In this document: positions 38,216-48,488 of the stretch, in pieces
Layout: the number at the start of each line of letters is the position of its first letter
How positions within the stretch are numbered: the first letter of the stretch is position 1
NCBI GenBank assembly: GCA_964036195.1
Contig: OZ038457.1
Location: 4,064,635 to 4,128,634, forward strand
DNA from: Sphaerolaimus hirsutus
Taxonomy: Eukaryota; Nematoda; Chromadorea; Monhysterida; Sphaerolaimidae
Length of the DNA stretch: 64,000 nt
Reading direction: 5' to 3'
Made by a program: the position numbers and the translations under genes
Notes under the pieces: generated by a model
Seen by the model: only the letters and a program-made list of their open reading frames with translations
What the model was told of the DNA's origin: nothing
The model's database searches: none

Positions 38216-38717
38216 CTTGGCGCTGATCGGATGCGCAGCGGGAGGATTTGATTGTGCCTACGCGCGCTGTTTAGTTGACAACTGATACTTTAAACATCGA
38301 TTTTTGAACACTATATAGTTTGCAATAATAAATTACTCCGGTAAATTCAAATGTTTTCAAAATTGAAAATTATTTCAGTTCCATTGCCTGGCGCAGGGCT
38401 GTTGTTATACATAGCACGTGCACATGGCCCAGTCAAGCGAGCGTCACAAAGCGACAAGTAAACTTATTAGCAAGTGTTTTCACTTAGAAAGTAATTTCAT
38501 GTCATTTGAAATTTGCTGCTGTTTTTACATACAGGTAAATTTTGCCCTCAAATTTACTCTAAATCCCGGTGTTAATTCAACGCGTTTGGCAGCTGTACAG
38601 CTATGTATATTGCCATACTGCTTTCTACAGCGTTCGAATGAAAATAAAATTGACTCTTGGCCAAAATCATGTTGAAATTGTTCAAAAACACTGTTGTCTG
38701 TTTTATGTCATCATAAT

Positions 38718-38941
38718 GGGGCAGGCCTGACACGCACATCTGCCGATACGCACATTTGCCCGTTTTTTTCACTTGACACTTTTTCAAGTGATTTTCAGAT
38801 GAGTGAAGTGAAAAAAGTTGCGCAATGACATACGTGAACTTTTTTCACTTCACTCATATCTGAAAATCACTTGAAAAAGTGTCAAGTGAAAAAAACGGGC
38901 AAATGTGCATATCGGGCAGATGTGCGTAACAGTGCACCCCC
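38718..38941. mobile_element. Foldback insertion present only in duplicated block copy B
   Basis: 224 bases framed by a perfect 8-base duplication ATCATAAT (38710-38717 and 38942-38949). Two arms of about 100 bases pair with each other (CGCACATCTGCC, CACATTTGCCCG, GTGAAAAAAGTT and so on). Copy A has the empty target at 35517-35524. Confidence 0.93.
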
Positions 38942-39908
38942 ATCATAATCGTGTAACATCGTGAGTTGTCTTCATTGCGGCATTAATTTAAAAACGTATA
39001 TAAAATGGTTATAAATTCGGTCTAAGCATAAATATTCACATATTTATCATTAATTCGAGTGGGGAAACCCGTACAAAAAAGAAAGCAGTAAAAGGTAGGC
39101 CACAAACGAATGAAAGAACTGCATTGCAAATTGGAAAATTTGAAAATGGAAAACGTGTTAGAAAAACTCCAAAAAAATGTGATTGAAGTGAAGAATTCAA
39201 ACTCGCAAGCTCTCAACACAACCAAAATGAATTTCATGAGCAAATAACATCGCACCTGACAAGAAAACCACCGCCCTAATGCCAAACAGCTAATTCCGCT
39301 ATAAATCAATTCAATTATCTAGATGATAGCCACATAAATAAATACAAGGGGGTCATATTATCCAATAAGAAGCTACTCTCACATCGACATGAAAAGATGA
39401 AAAATGTTACGATGATTTCGAATTTCTTGCATACATATGTACATTTTTTTACTTATGAAATGGTTGTAGCAAAACACACTGTAAAACAGTCTCAATGCCT
39501 TTGAAATGTGGATTAAATCAGAATAGGGATCCCGCAAACTCTGAAGTGACAAATTTCAGATAAACCTTCAAGTTCCCAGTGAAAAGTCTATACGGCACCA
39601 AAACTTAACCAGTCACTTGACAGGGCATTTGAAAATTTTACGCAGTTGACAATGAATTCAATCTAAAAAATGACACTTTGGAGAAAATTTCAAGTGCCTT
39701 GATTAGTGCCAGAATAAATAACACAAGCAACCTTCAAGTCATAGAGTTAAAGGAAGTTTTAGGCCATTGCTAATGTGTCAAAAACAATTATTTAATTTCA
39801 AATACCACGACAAGTGTTATATAAACTTACAAATGCGACATCAAGTTTAAACTCTGCCAAAAAAACACTCCACAGATTGAAGGGATACCCCCCACACATA
39901 CCCCCCAA

Positions 39909-40333
39909 CAGGGACGTATCCAGGATTTTTGAGCGGGGGGGCTGCTTGTTTACGGAGCCCGGCGAGGGGGGGGCTCAGCCCCCCCCCCTAAAATTCTAGC
40001 TACATAGTGGCGGAATGGCACCATGGCGCTGGCGCCATTAGTAAGCGCCACGCCATGGCGCCATTGGCGTTGTCGTCAGCGCCATGGAACGCTGTATATG
40101 CATGTAAATATACATACCAAACAGCAAAAAGCACAACATTTTTAATGATTTGCGGCCACATGGAGCAAATCTGATGATAATACCCTATATCTGGTGAAGA
40201 ATGCGCGCTCGCGCGCAAAATTTTTTTCGCTGACGTTGAAAAAGTCGCATTTTCTGGTCACTTTCTGGTCTCGCCCCGGGAGGGGGGGGGGGGGCTGCAG
40301 CCCCCCCCCCCGCCCTCCCTGGATACGGCCCTG
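39909..40333. mobile_element. hAT-like element CAGGGACGTATCCAGG, next to EFHD stop
   Basis: The ends are CAGGGACGTATCCAGG and CCTGGATACGGCCCTG, with a perfect target duplication CCCCCCAA (39901-39908 and 40334-40341). It contains long G and C runs and a GGCGCC-word block at 40011-40095. Its target duplication ends two bases before the EFHD stop codon, so the EFHD 3' untranslated region must consist largely of this element. It is homologous in reverse orientation to 33190-33623. Confidence 0.93.
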
Positions 40334-40343
40334 CCCCCCAAAA

Positions 40344-43274
40344 TCACGCGAAATTCGCCTTAGTAGCCAAAAACTGTTCCTTCCTATTCCTCCTATCAAT
40401 TTCCATCTGTTTCCTAGACTCCTGTTCAGCCTTAATCTCCTCCTCAAAGGAGCTCCCTTTGGCAACTCGTTCAATTTTGGCCTGAAAAAAGTTCCTGGCG
40501 CCCAAAACTCCGGTGGCGGACACGTCGACTTCGGCGAGGGAGGCGAGCTCGGCCATGCCGCCCTGGTCGATGCACAGGTCGCCCGCGGCCGCCTTGCGCA
40601 CGATCATAAGGAACTGAGGGGGGGGGGGGGGTAAATTGAGGGGTCTTTTGGGGGGGGGGGGGTAAATTGAGGGGGGGTTTTTTGGGGTGGGGTAAATTGA
40701 GGGGTCTTTTTTTGGGGGGGGTGAGATTGAGATGTACTGAGATTGTGGGAGATTTTGTGTGATCGAAAGGAGAGCGTCACCAGAAAAACTGGACATCGAG
40801 TCGACAAAAATTGAAGTTTTTTTCAAGATGTAGAAAGCAGAGAATGGGTATCATCTTGGGCGAAAACTGGAGCAAAATTTTCAAAAAATCCCTCCAAATA
40901 GATGTGTAGATTTCTCGCACAAACAAGTCACTTCTCAAACTTTTTCATCTTTCGCTCTGAAACTTGACGACTTTTTGTCGAAATCGGGACCGTGGGCTAA
41001 AATGGACCCTCAAACCTACACCCCCCTCAAAAGTAAACCCCTCACCTCTCTCATGGACACTCTATTATCATGATCATCATCCACCTGCTTAATCATCTCC
41101 TTGAGCGCCAGATGAGTTTGGGGGGCGCCCAATTTCTCCATAAGCAGCTTTAGGTCGTTGAAGTCCAGGAACCCGTCGCTGTCAGAGTCGTAGCTGAAAG
41201 GGGGGGGGGGTAGATTCAGTGAGAGATATTGAGCATTGGGAGGTTGAAGTTACATATAAGTATGAACAGGGATCTTTAATGGGGGCTGGGGGTAGACCCC
41301 CTCCCAATCGGCCAGCTATCTATCTACCCCGGAGGCTCGCTATCTTTTGAGCGATTTTTCTCCAATTTTCACTCAAAACCGATTAATTTTTGTCCAATTT
41401 TCACCTTCAAAATCGCTATTTTCGGCTGTATACCTTGTTTTACTTATACCTATTTTTGTACATTGCCATTTTTAGCTACCTAATTTGGTACCATATGTGC
41501 TTTTTTATATACCCATTTCTCACATATTTTAGCGATTTTCCCCCGTTTTCTGCCTTGAAAAACCCACCCCCAATTTCAGAGGGTTTGCTACCTATCCAAC
41601 CCCGGAGGTCAAAGCGCCAATACCACTGCTACAAACTCTGATCAAAATTTTATGACCGTTACCTGTTGAACGTATCCTCAAACTGTTTGATTTGCTTCCG
41701 CGAGAATTCGTTAAATTCGCTGTATATGCCGCGCTGGGGCGGCGGCGCTGACGGGACGGGTTTACCTGCAGAAATTTTATGCAAGGCCGTAAATTTTTGG
41801 CACCGTTTTATCCATTTCAAATACATATAATAGGGAACCGGCCAAAAACCAAACCCCAAGTATCAAATTAGTTGGTGGATAACAAAATCAAATCTTGGAT
41901 ACCACTGGGGCCAGCACAATATCATGCAAAATGCCATGTAGCATGAAATTTGTCAGGTAAAATGGCCGTTCAAATGTGTGATAAATTTTGAATAAAGTTT
42001 TACACTTTATAAATATGACGTTGACCAATGTTGACCGAGAATTTCGAATTTTGTCAAGTGTTTCCTACGTGATAACTTGTGAGTCTTCCAAGATAAGTCA
42101 AGTAGAGTGTTAACACAAAAGAGAAATACCTGTCCCCCACAAGTTTACTGCTCACTTGACATCACTCGCAAACAACCTTACCCCTCACATTAGGGTTGGG
42201 GAACCGAACCGACCCGAACCGAACCGAACCGAGAACCGAGCACTATTTTGGAACCGAGAACCGGAACCGAGCTTGAGAACCGAACCGGAACCGGCACTTA
42301 TACCCGGAACCGAAGTAAATACCCGAAAGAACCGAAATTTTCTAGGAAACTTAAAGTTTTTAAACAGCGTTTTCAACACCTACATCTAAGCCTTTAAACA
42401 GCAGCTGAACATCTTGGTGCGTGTTCAGAATTGCAAAATTCATCTGTTTGCAAAATGATTGCGCGGGAGCGTGTAATTTCACATATACTCCAGCGACATT
42501 ACACCTTACAATGAAATCTACCATATCCCACCTGAATAAAAGAACAAACATAACAAAATTTCATTATATTTATCAAATCGCGTACTACATAAATACATTA
42601 AGTTTCCTCCAGAAAAAAATACCAGTACTCATTTACTCGTGTACTTTTTGAAAGTACGCGAGTACAGAAAACGTATATGTTTGCTTTTACACTTTTTTAA
42701 ATATTAGTATTATTATAACAACGCTGAATTCTGCATTCTACCATGAAATAATAAGCTGTGATATGCTCCTGTAGTATGAAATTTCCAACCAATGTAATGT
42801 ACTTACACATGTAAACTTGGGTATATTGTTTTTCTGTTGTTCAGCCGATTTTTACCCGATACCCGGTAATTTTATTACCCGGAACCGAAATTTTGATCAT
42901 TTTAGAACCGAAAGAACCGAACCGGAACCGAGTTTAAGAACCGAACCGAGAACCGGAACCGAAAATTTTCAGGAACCGAGAACCGATACCCGAACCGAAA
43001 TCTTTTGGAACCGAGAAGCGGAACCGAAAATTTTGAAATTCCCAACCCTACCTCACATTAAACCCCAAAACGCGCAACCCCCCCCCCCAAACCGACCCTC
43101 ATTGATATCCTGCCGCCTATGCAGTCTATCCTTCAACTCATCGCTGGCGGCACGATCAAACGACTCAATTTCCGCCGCCGCGGCGCCCGGCTGCAGTTCG
43201 TTCTCCCGCCGCTCGTCCATCTCGGCGGCGAGTTGGCGCCGCGCCAACTTGCTCATCAACTCCGCGTCCGCCAT
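40344..43274 (-). CDS. EFHD2: EFHD1/EFHD2 (swiprosin)-like EF-hand protein, complete, 4 exons
   Basis: Exons in transcript order: 43274-43097, 41765-41663, 41193-41046, 40613-40344; 699 bases, 232 residues plus stop. All junctions keep phase (GAGG|gtcggt, AACAG|gtaacg, GAGAG|gtgagg; acceptors tgcag, ttcag, ctcag). Family landmarks are the N-terminal LHRRQDINEG, then FNEFSRKQIKQFEDTF, EF-hand loop 1 DSDSDGFLDFND (residues 96-107), the linker MEKLGAPQTHLALKEMIK, EF-hand loop 2 DDDHDNRVSMRE (132-143), FLMIVRKAAAGDL, and the C-terminal helix FEEEIKAEQESRKQMEIDRR. Swiprosins bind calcium and actin (EFHD2) or act at mitochondria (EFHD1); one ancestral gene is usual in invertebrates, so the EFHD1/2 split may not apply. 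Position 12 of loop 1 is Asp rather than Glu. A hAT-like element starts 10 bases beyond the stop codon. Confidence 0.95.
40617..40735. repeat. Tandem GGTAAATTGAGGGGTCTTTT array in EFHD intron 3
   Basis: Four to five units of GGGGGGTAAATTGAGGGGTC with variable G runs lie directly after the exon 4 acceptor on the plus-strand map. The array reads as Pro-rich frames that are not genes. Confidence 0.8.
42191..43050. mobile_element. hAT-like element with GAACC word arrays, in EFHD intron 1
   Basis: The termini are TAGGGTTGGG and CCCAACCCTA, with a perfect target duplication CCTCACAT (42183-42190 and 43051-43058). GAACCGAACCGAGAACCG-type words fill 42202-42330 and 42885-43030; the middle is AT-rich. 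It accounts for most of EFHD intron 1. Confidence 0.95.
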
Positions 43275-46200
43275 GCGAGAATAGAAGCGCACTGGGGTTG
43301 GTGCAATTGGCACTGGGTTGGTGGTTGGGTGATATTTAGATGGGTGGATGGGTAATATTTAGTGGGTGGATTTATAGAATGCGCGCGTGTGGAAAAGTGG
43401 CATGAAGTGGTAAGTGGTAAGTGAAACTAAGTGACAAATAAACTTATATTGACAAATTGTTATTATTTAGGAATCTACTTTACTGTATGCGTTTGTAGGA
43501 CAGCTGAAGGGCCTTCAAGAAGAGATAAGTGATGAAAACAGTTGGAAGCTGAAAAAATATATACAAGCTAACAAAAAAATGTTTGACAAGTAGTCGTTTT
43601 CACCCAAATTTCGCATACCGTACGAGAAAAATAAAAATGGCGCGACGGCTAACGAGATAGACAGCTGAAAATGTCCATATTTTTGCGAATAGAAAATTCA
43701 GAAGATTCAAAAATTTCAGCACAATACCTATCTATCGTTAAAAGGGTACCGGGTACCCGGTACCCTACTGAACCCTAAACAAATGCCCAGCTGGCAAATA
43801 TCTCAAATTCTCGTCAACTCGAGAACGCGCTCTCAAAAGCAAATAAAACGAAATATTCAACTAGCGCAGGTAGACAAGAGACAACAAAACAGCGAATAGC
43901 GGTCATTCGCACTGGGGCGACGCGGCGGCCGCTAGTGACGCAACGGCGGCACGAAAATGCGCCGCGGCGGCGCGAGCAAATAGACGAGCGGCCGGGCGGC
44001 ACGAACGAGCGCCCGAGCGACACTTCAGCGCGGCATAGACTGATAAAACAATCAGAGCGTGGCAGCGCCGCTGCGAACGATGGAACGCCGGTGGCGGAGA
44101 ATATTGGACTGTTTTGAAATTTTTTGTTTTTTTAAGAGTTGGCAGCTTTCCAAGGTAGTGAAAGACATAAAATGGTGTCGATAGACATGCAGCAATGATT
44201 GTGTTGTTTCGCGTTCGCAAAAGATTTTAAAAGCCGCAGCCAAACTGCTAGTTGGCTGGCAGCGATAAAAACACGGATTACGAATTGAATCAGAGCATTC
44301 TATGCAGTCATAACATGGATTCCTACTGTGTAAATGTAGTGATGTCTAAACAAATAAAGCAGTCAGAATATTATTTACCTGCAATATAGCAGCGCGATTT
44401 GAAAATTTCATAGCGAGCATTGCAATTTACAAGGTGTGGACATTAAATACGGCCGATTCCATAATGGCGCCACGAATACCAGAATTTTGGGAAACTCATA
44501 AATCTATTTTCGACACATTTGAGTTTACTAGAATGAGGAGTTTGTCAACTACTATTGACGAAGTTTGAAAATGATTCATTAGTTAAACTCAAGTGTGTTT
44601 ATCAGTTTGCGAAGTTTCTACGCGTAAACTAGTTTTGCGAGACGGAAGTTTTCTAGCCCGACACTTATTTCGGGTAGCCCGAATGCCTATATATCGTCTC
44701 GGGAATTATAGTTTGCCAACACACATTTTAAAATCACATAAATTCGGGCAGAATATAACTCCCAATGACATCAATAGACATGAAATGACAAACTGCCCGA
44801 AAAAAAGCGTCGGGCAAATTAAATTCAATCGTTTTCGATCATTTTCAACGCTACAAATCACTTTTTTTGAGCGCAACATCGATAAAACGTCGCATGATCG
44901 AGTGATAAATATTTTCGGGTCGGGTCAAGTCACGCGGCGACCGCTGAATCAACAAGTGGGAGCGTATTACGCAGTGAATCACGTGCAAAATTCCCTATTG
45001 CGGTGTTTTAGCGGCAGCTGAGTCAGCCGGCGGCCGGGTTTTTTTTTGCCGCGCGTCGAAAATTGCCATTTGCGCTGCGCAAATAAATATCATAATCACA
45101 GGGAAACGGACAAACAAAGGGGAAATGTCGTCAGAAAGTACCGCTGGTGGTGAAAATGAGAGTGAAAATGGTGTCTTTGATTACCCCCCCCCCCAATTGA
45201 ATGTTGAGCGTGTTCTTTTTCGCACAAAAACGTCATAAAAAACGTGGTGTGTCCCAAAAGACAAAAATAAATTTATTATGAATTTTACTGAAAACTCTGA
45301 TATAATAACAAAAAACTCCTCCCCTTGAAAAATCCCCGGTCAGAAAGATCTGACCGAAAAGAACTTCGCTGGGGACTTAGGTAATTACTCGATTAACTAT
45401 GAAGTGTTAACCAAAGTCCCCCAAAATGTTCCCAAAAAAACTCCCCCATCAAAATCGTTTTACAGAAAATTTTCAACACCAACACCATATCCCTATCAAT
45501 CCACTACCACTTTCACCCAAAAATCACAAGAAACCGACGCATTTAATCAATTAAAATGACACACATTTTGAAACGATTGAGAACACATCAAATTGAAAAA
45601 ATTCTTAAGTACGCTGCGATAGCTGCGCACCGCACCTGGTCCCAAATTCGATTGGAACATTAGGCGCACAGTTAAGGCGCCAGACGAGCAGAGTTGTTAA
45701 AAGTACTAAACTTTTCAAAAGTAAACCTAAACGTAAAGTATTTGTTTTTACACACAGGTGAGTCCAGAAAACGTAAAGTATTTATTTTGTACTTTTACTC
45801 ATGACCAGGGTTGGCAAGATCCAAGAAAAAATAATAACAATAGTTTTCGAAATTGTTCAGCATCAAATTCGCTAGTTAATGTGTGTTTGCCTATTTTTAT
45901 GCTATTTTGGATATTTTGTCTATATTTTTAGCTTTTCTCTCATTTTATTACCTTTATGCTTTGAAAAAAAACGATGAAAAAGCCTGTTTGAAATACGTTT
46001 TCTGTACTCGCGTACTTTCAAGCGAGTACCGGTATTTTTTTCGGGAGGAAACGTAAACGTACTTACGCAGTACTCGAGTATCCGTATTTATCGAGTAAAC
46101 GTAAATACGTTTTAACAACTGTGCAGACGAGCGAGTGAGCGGACGAAATGACACTAGTTTTCAACCGGAAATTCTCTGAGTCATAAATCAGCTTTGAACA

Positions 46201-46419
46201 CATGAGTTTTCTAGAATGAGTCATTTTTCATCTCCGTCAACTGTAATTGACGGGCAACTCATTTCAGAAGACTCAAATGCATTCAAAGCTAATTTATGAG
46301 TTGACGAATTTTCGGTGGAAAACTAGCACAATTGACTACTCGCCTGCCGGGCGCCCTACGCGCCCTACGTTCCAATAGAATCCGGTCCCTGGACAGAGTA
46401 TAGCTGAGCGTGCGGCGAC
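43275..46419. other. Intergenic DNA between EFHD and the PMP3-like gene
   Basis: It holds a CpG-rich patch at 43910-44100 (possibly the EFHD promoter region, about 650 bases upstream), two TCGGGC dyads (44657-44687, 44791-44832), a GGTACC-word remnant at 43745-43775 and the element 45689-46123. The two genes are divergent, so this interval should hold both promoters. Confidence 0.55.
45689..46123. mobile_element. hAT-like CAGAGTTGTTAAAA element with GTAAACG words
   Basis: The ends are CAGAGTTGTTAAAAGTAC and GTTTTAACAACTGTG, with a perfect target duplication CAGACGAG (45681-45688 and 46124-46131). Words such as AAACGTAAAGTATTT and GAGTAAACGTAAATACG lie at both ends. Related copies are at 25462-25960 and about 47278-47580, and a fragment with the same words at about 42600-42700. 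Confidence 0.92.
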
Positions 46420-47951
46420 ATGCCCGCCCCATTCGGCAAGGAGCTGCCCCTCGGGGTGCTTATATGCACTTTTTTCATCCCTGTGGGTTTACTGGTAATT
46501 GGTTATGTATAGCGCCATGGCGCTGCCGCCATTTTAGGGCGCTTCTATGGCGCTTTTCAATAACTAGCTGGGTTGTAAATAAATATTGAGTAGAGTGTCG
46601 AATAGTTTGGGCAAGTTTCGTATCACTGGTGGGTGAGTGAATTCGAGCGTGAAAGTTATTTCAGAAAATGCATTCTCTCTGTCTCTAGCTGTCTGTCTTA
46701 TCCAGCGACGATAAGACTTTTGTGTAAATATACGAAAAATTGAAACGCCGACAACTGAAATATGTAAATATGACGCGTTGTGGATTGTGTGCGGGATGGG
46801 AGCCAGATGCGGGTTGCGAAATGCATTTTTACCCCCTGCCCCCGTTTACCCCCTTTACAACAGCAATGAAGAAGCCGATTAATGGTATTCCCCATATTCC
46901 CTGGAATAACCCCCTGAATAACTCCCTCTGTTAAACCGCCAGTATGTAGGCAAATTAGGTATACTCGGCGGACAGCACACATACATAGTATGAAAACCTA
47001 CCATAACCCATCTGAATAATGAACCAAAAATTTTAGTTTTTTCATCGTAATATTTTGTTTTTTACTATGGAATAATTAATAACGAAATTTATCACAAAGT
47101 TTTTACCGTATTACCTCGAAATACCCCCAGGGGGTATTTCGAGGGGGGGGGGTTAATTCAAGGGGGGGGGGGTTATTCGAGGTAATACGGTATTCATTAA
47201 ATTATGGTAGGTTTTCATACTAGGTGTGTGCATACATTGAACGCAAATTTTTTCCATCTGCTGTCTTTTTTGCATGTGGTTGTTAAAACGTATTTATATT
47301 TACCCGAAAAATACAGATACTTGAGTACTGCTTAAAAAGGTTGAGTGCTGAACTTGCTGAGATACTTGAGTGCTGAACGAAAGTACCCATACTTCTCAAA
47401 ATTTCTCAAAAATACTAACTTTTACATTTTCCGTGTAAAAAGTATTTTTCTCATGTATGTGTACTCACGAGTAAAAGTAAAAAATCACGTTACGTTTTCT
47501 GTACTCGAAAGTGAGTTAAAAACAAACACGTCACGTTTACATACACTTTGAAAAAACTTAATTACTTTTAACAACTGTGCTCTTTTCACACACCACACGC
47601 AGCCACTGGGCCTGTACCTGCACACAAATAAATGCGAGCAGGTGCCGGTTCCGCAAGTGGAAAAGTTAAGAGTAAAGGATTAAGAGTTGAGTAAAATGAT
47701 AAATGATAAGTTAAGAGTAAAGTTAAAAGTTAAGAGTTGAGTAAAATCATTTGTCGTGTTACTCAACTCTTAACTCTTATCTTTACTCATAACTTGTCAT
47801 TTGTCATTTTACTCAACTCTTAAGTTTTAACTCTCAACTTTTCCACTTGCGGAACTGGCCCCAGAAAGAGCTCCTGTGCCTGCTGCTCTACTTCCTGGCG
47901 TGGGGGCCCGGCTTGGTCTACGGCTGCATGGTGCTCCATGACAAGATTTGA
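46420..47951 (+). CDS. PMP3/UPF0057-like two-helix membrane peptide, 2 exons
   Basis: Exons 46420-46506 and 47865-47951 give 57 residues with a stop, the size of PMP3/UPF0057 proteolipids (about 50-60). Exon 1 encodes a polar start followed by a hydrophobic helix (LGVLICTFFIPVGLLVIGY). Exon 2 encodes KELL followed by a second helix with the family-like AWGPGLVYGCMVL. The family places a Pro in helix 1 and a PG pair in helix 2, both seen here. Such peptides sit in the plasma membrane and are linked to ion homeostasis and stress in fungi, plants and nematodes. The donor could instead be 46494 (GTAATT), giving 53 residues, and the loop between helices is shorter than usual, so a small middle exon may be missing. 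The exon 2 acceptor is formed by the end of a foldback element. Confidence 0.5.
46508..46564. mobile_element. Degenerate GCGCCATGGCGC element in PMP3-like intron
   Basis: A 57-base stretch from TATAGCGCCATGGCGCTG to GCGCTTTTCAATAACTAG that resembles the ends of the TAGTGATG elements. It lies directly after the exon 1 donor of the PMP3-like gene. No target duplication could be seen. Confidence 0.45.
47104..47192. mobile_element. 89-base CCGTATT element in the PMP3-like intron
   Basis: The ends are TACCGTATTACCTCGAAATA and TTATTCGAGGTAATACGGTA. Only two or three GGGGGGGTTAATTC words lie between, the smallest complete copy seen. Confidence 0.85.
47278..47580. mobile_element. CAGAGTTG-type element in the PMP3-like intron
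   Basis: A third copy with the ends GGTTGTTAAAACGTATTTA and TTTTAACAACTGTG and the same GTAAAAGTAAAAAAT words inside. The left end is damaged and I see no target duplication. Confidence 0.65.
47640..47862. mobile_element. GCCAGTTCCGCAA foldback with AAGAGTTGAGTAAAATGA words, touching PMP3-like exon 2
   Basis: The ends are GTGCCGGTTCCGCAAGTGG and CCACTTGCGGAACTGGC, the same as at 30571-30787. The internal word AGTTAAGAGTTGAGTAAAA is different. The final CCCCAG serves as the exon 2 acceptor of the PMP3-like gene. Confidence 0.88.
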
Positions 47952-48488
47952 TTTGAAATTGTCAAAATTTCGCTGCACACGCCAAGTTTAATGATGAAAT
48001 TGTGCAAATTTTGTGAGTACATGAATCAGCTTTGAACTCATTTGAGGTTACCGGAATGCATCGTTTTTATTTTATTTCAGTCACCTCATTATGGTGAACT
48101 CAAATGCTTTCAAGGCCGATTTATGAGTTTTCGAAAGTTTTCAGTTAAATGAGAATAACTTGGTGTGCACAGCGTCAATAGACATTCAAACTGACGCTAA
48201 GTTATTGTTATGATTACTTCCGATCAAAATACACGATTAAAAACAGGCTGATGAATCTCTCTCAATCTGGAAATTATCTGGACAGTTAATAAACCACTGT
48301 TGTATTAGTTGTGACCAGGGAAAGTTTTCCAGGGAAGTATTTTACTCACATTTACTCATGAGTAAAGGTAAAAAATTTACGTTACGTTTTCTGTATTTGC
48401 CGGCTGTGTGAAGTGTCGCGAAGTAAAGGTATGAAGTAACTTAACGATTGTTCACCAGGCATCACACACGCATCTATCCCTGTGATGT

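Larger units (their letters stand above)
37793..39357. repeat. Duplicated block, copy B
   Basis: This is the second copy of 34591-36699. It lacks the GGTCCC-word element (its empty target ATGATAGC is at 39323-39330). It carries instead a foldback insertion at 38718-38941 that copy A lacks. Beyond 39357 the sequence runs on uninterrupted to the EFHD gene. Confidence 0.95.

Noticed and set aside
40604..40826. Pro-rich extension of the last EFHD exon
   Set aside because: It is the tandem GGTAAATTGAGGGG array of intron 3 read on the minus strand; the acceptor CTCAG at 40614-40618 excludes it.
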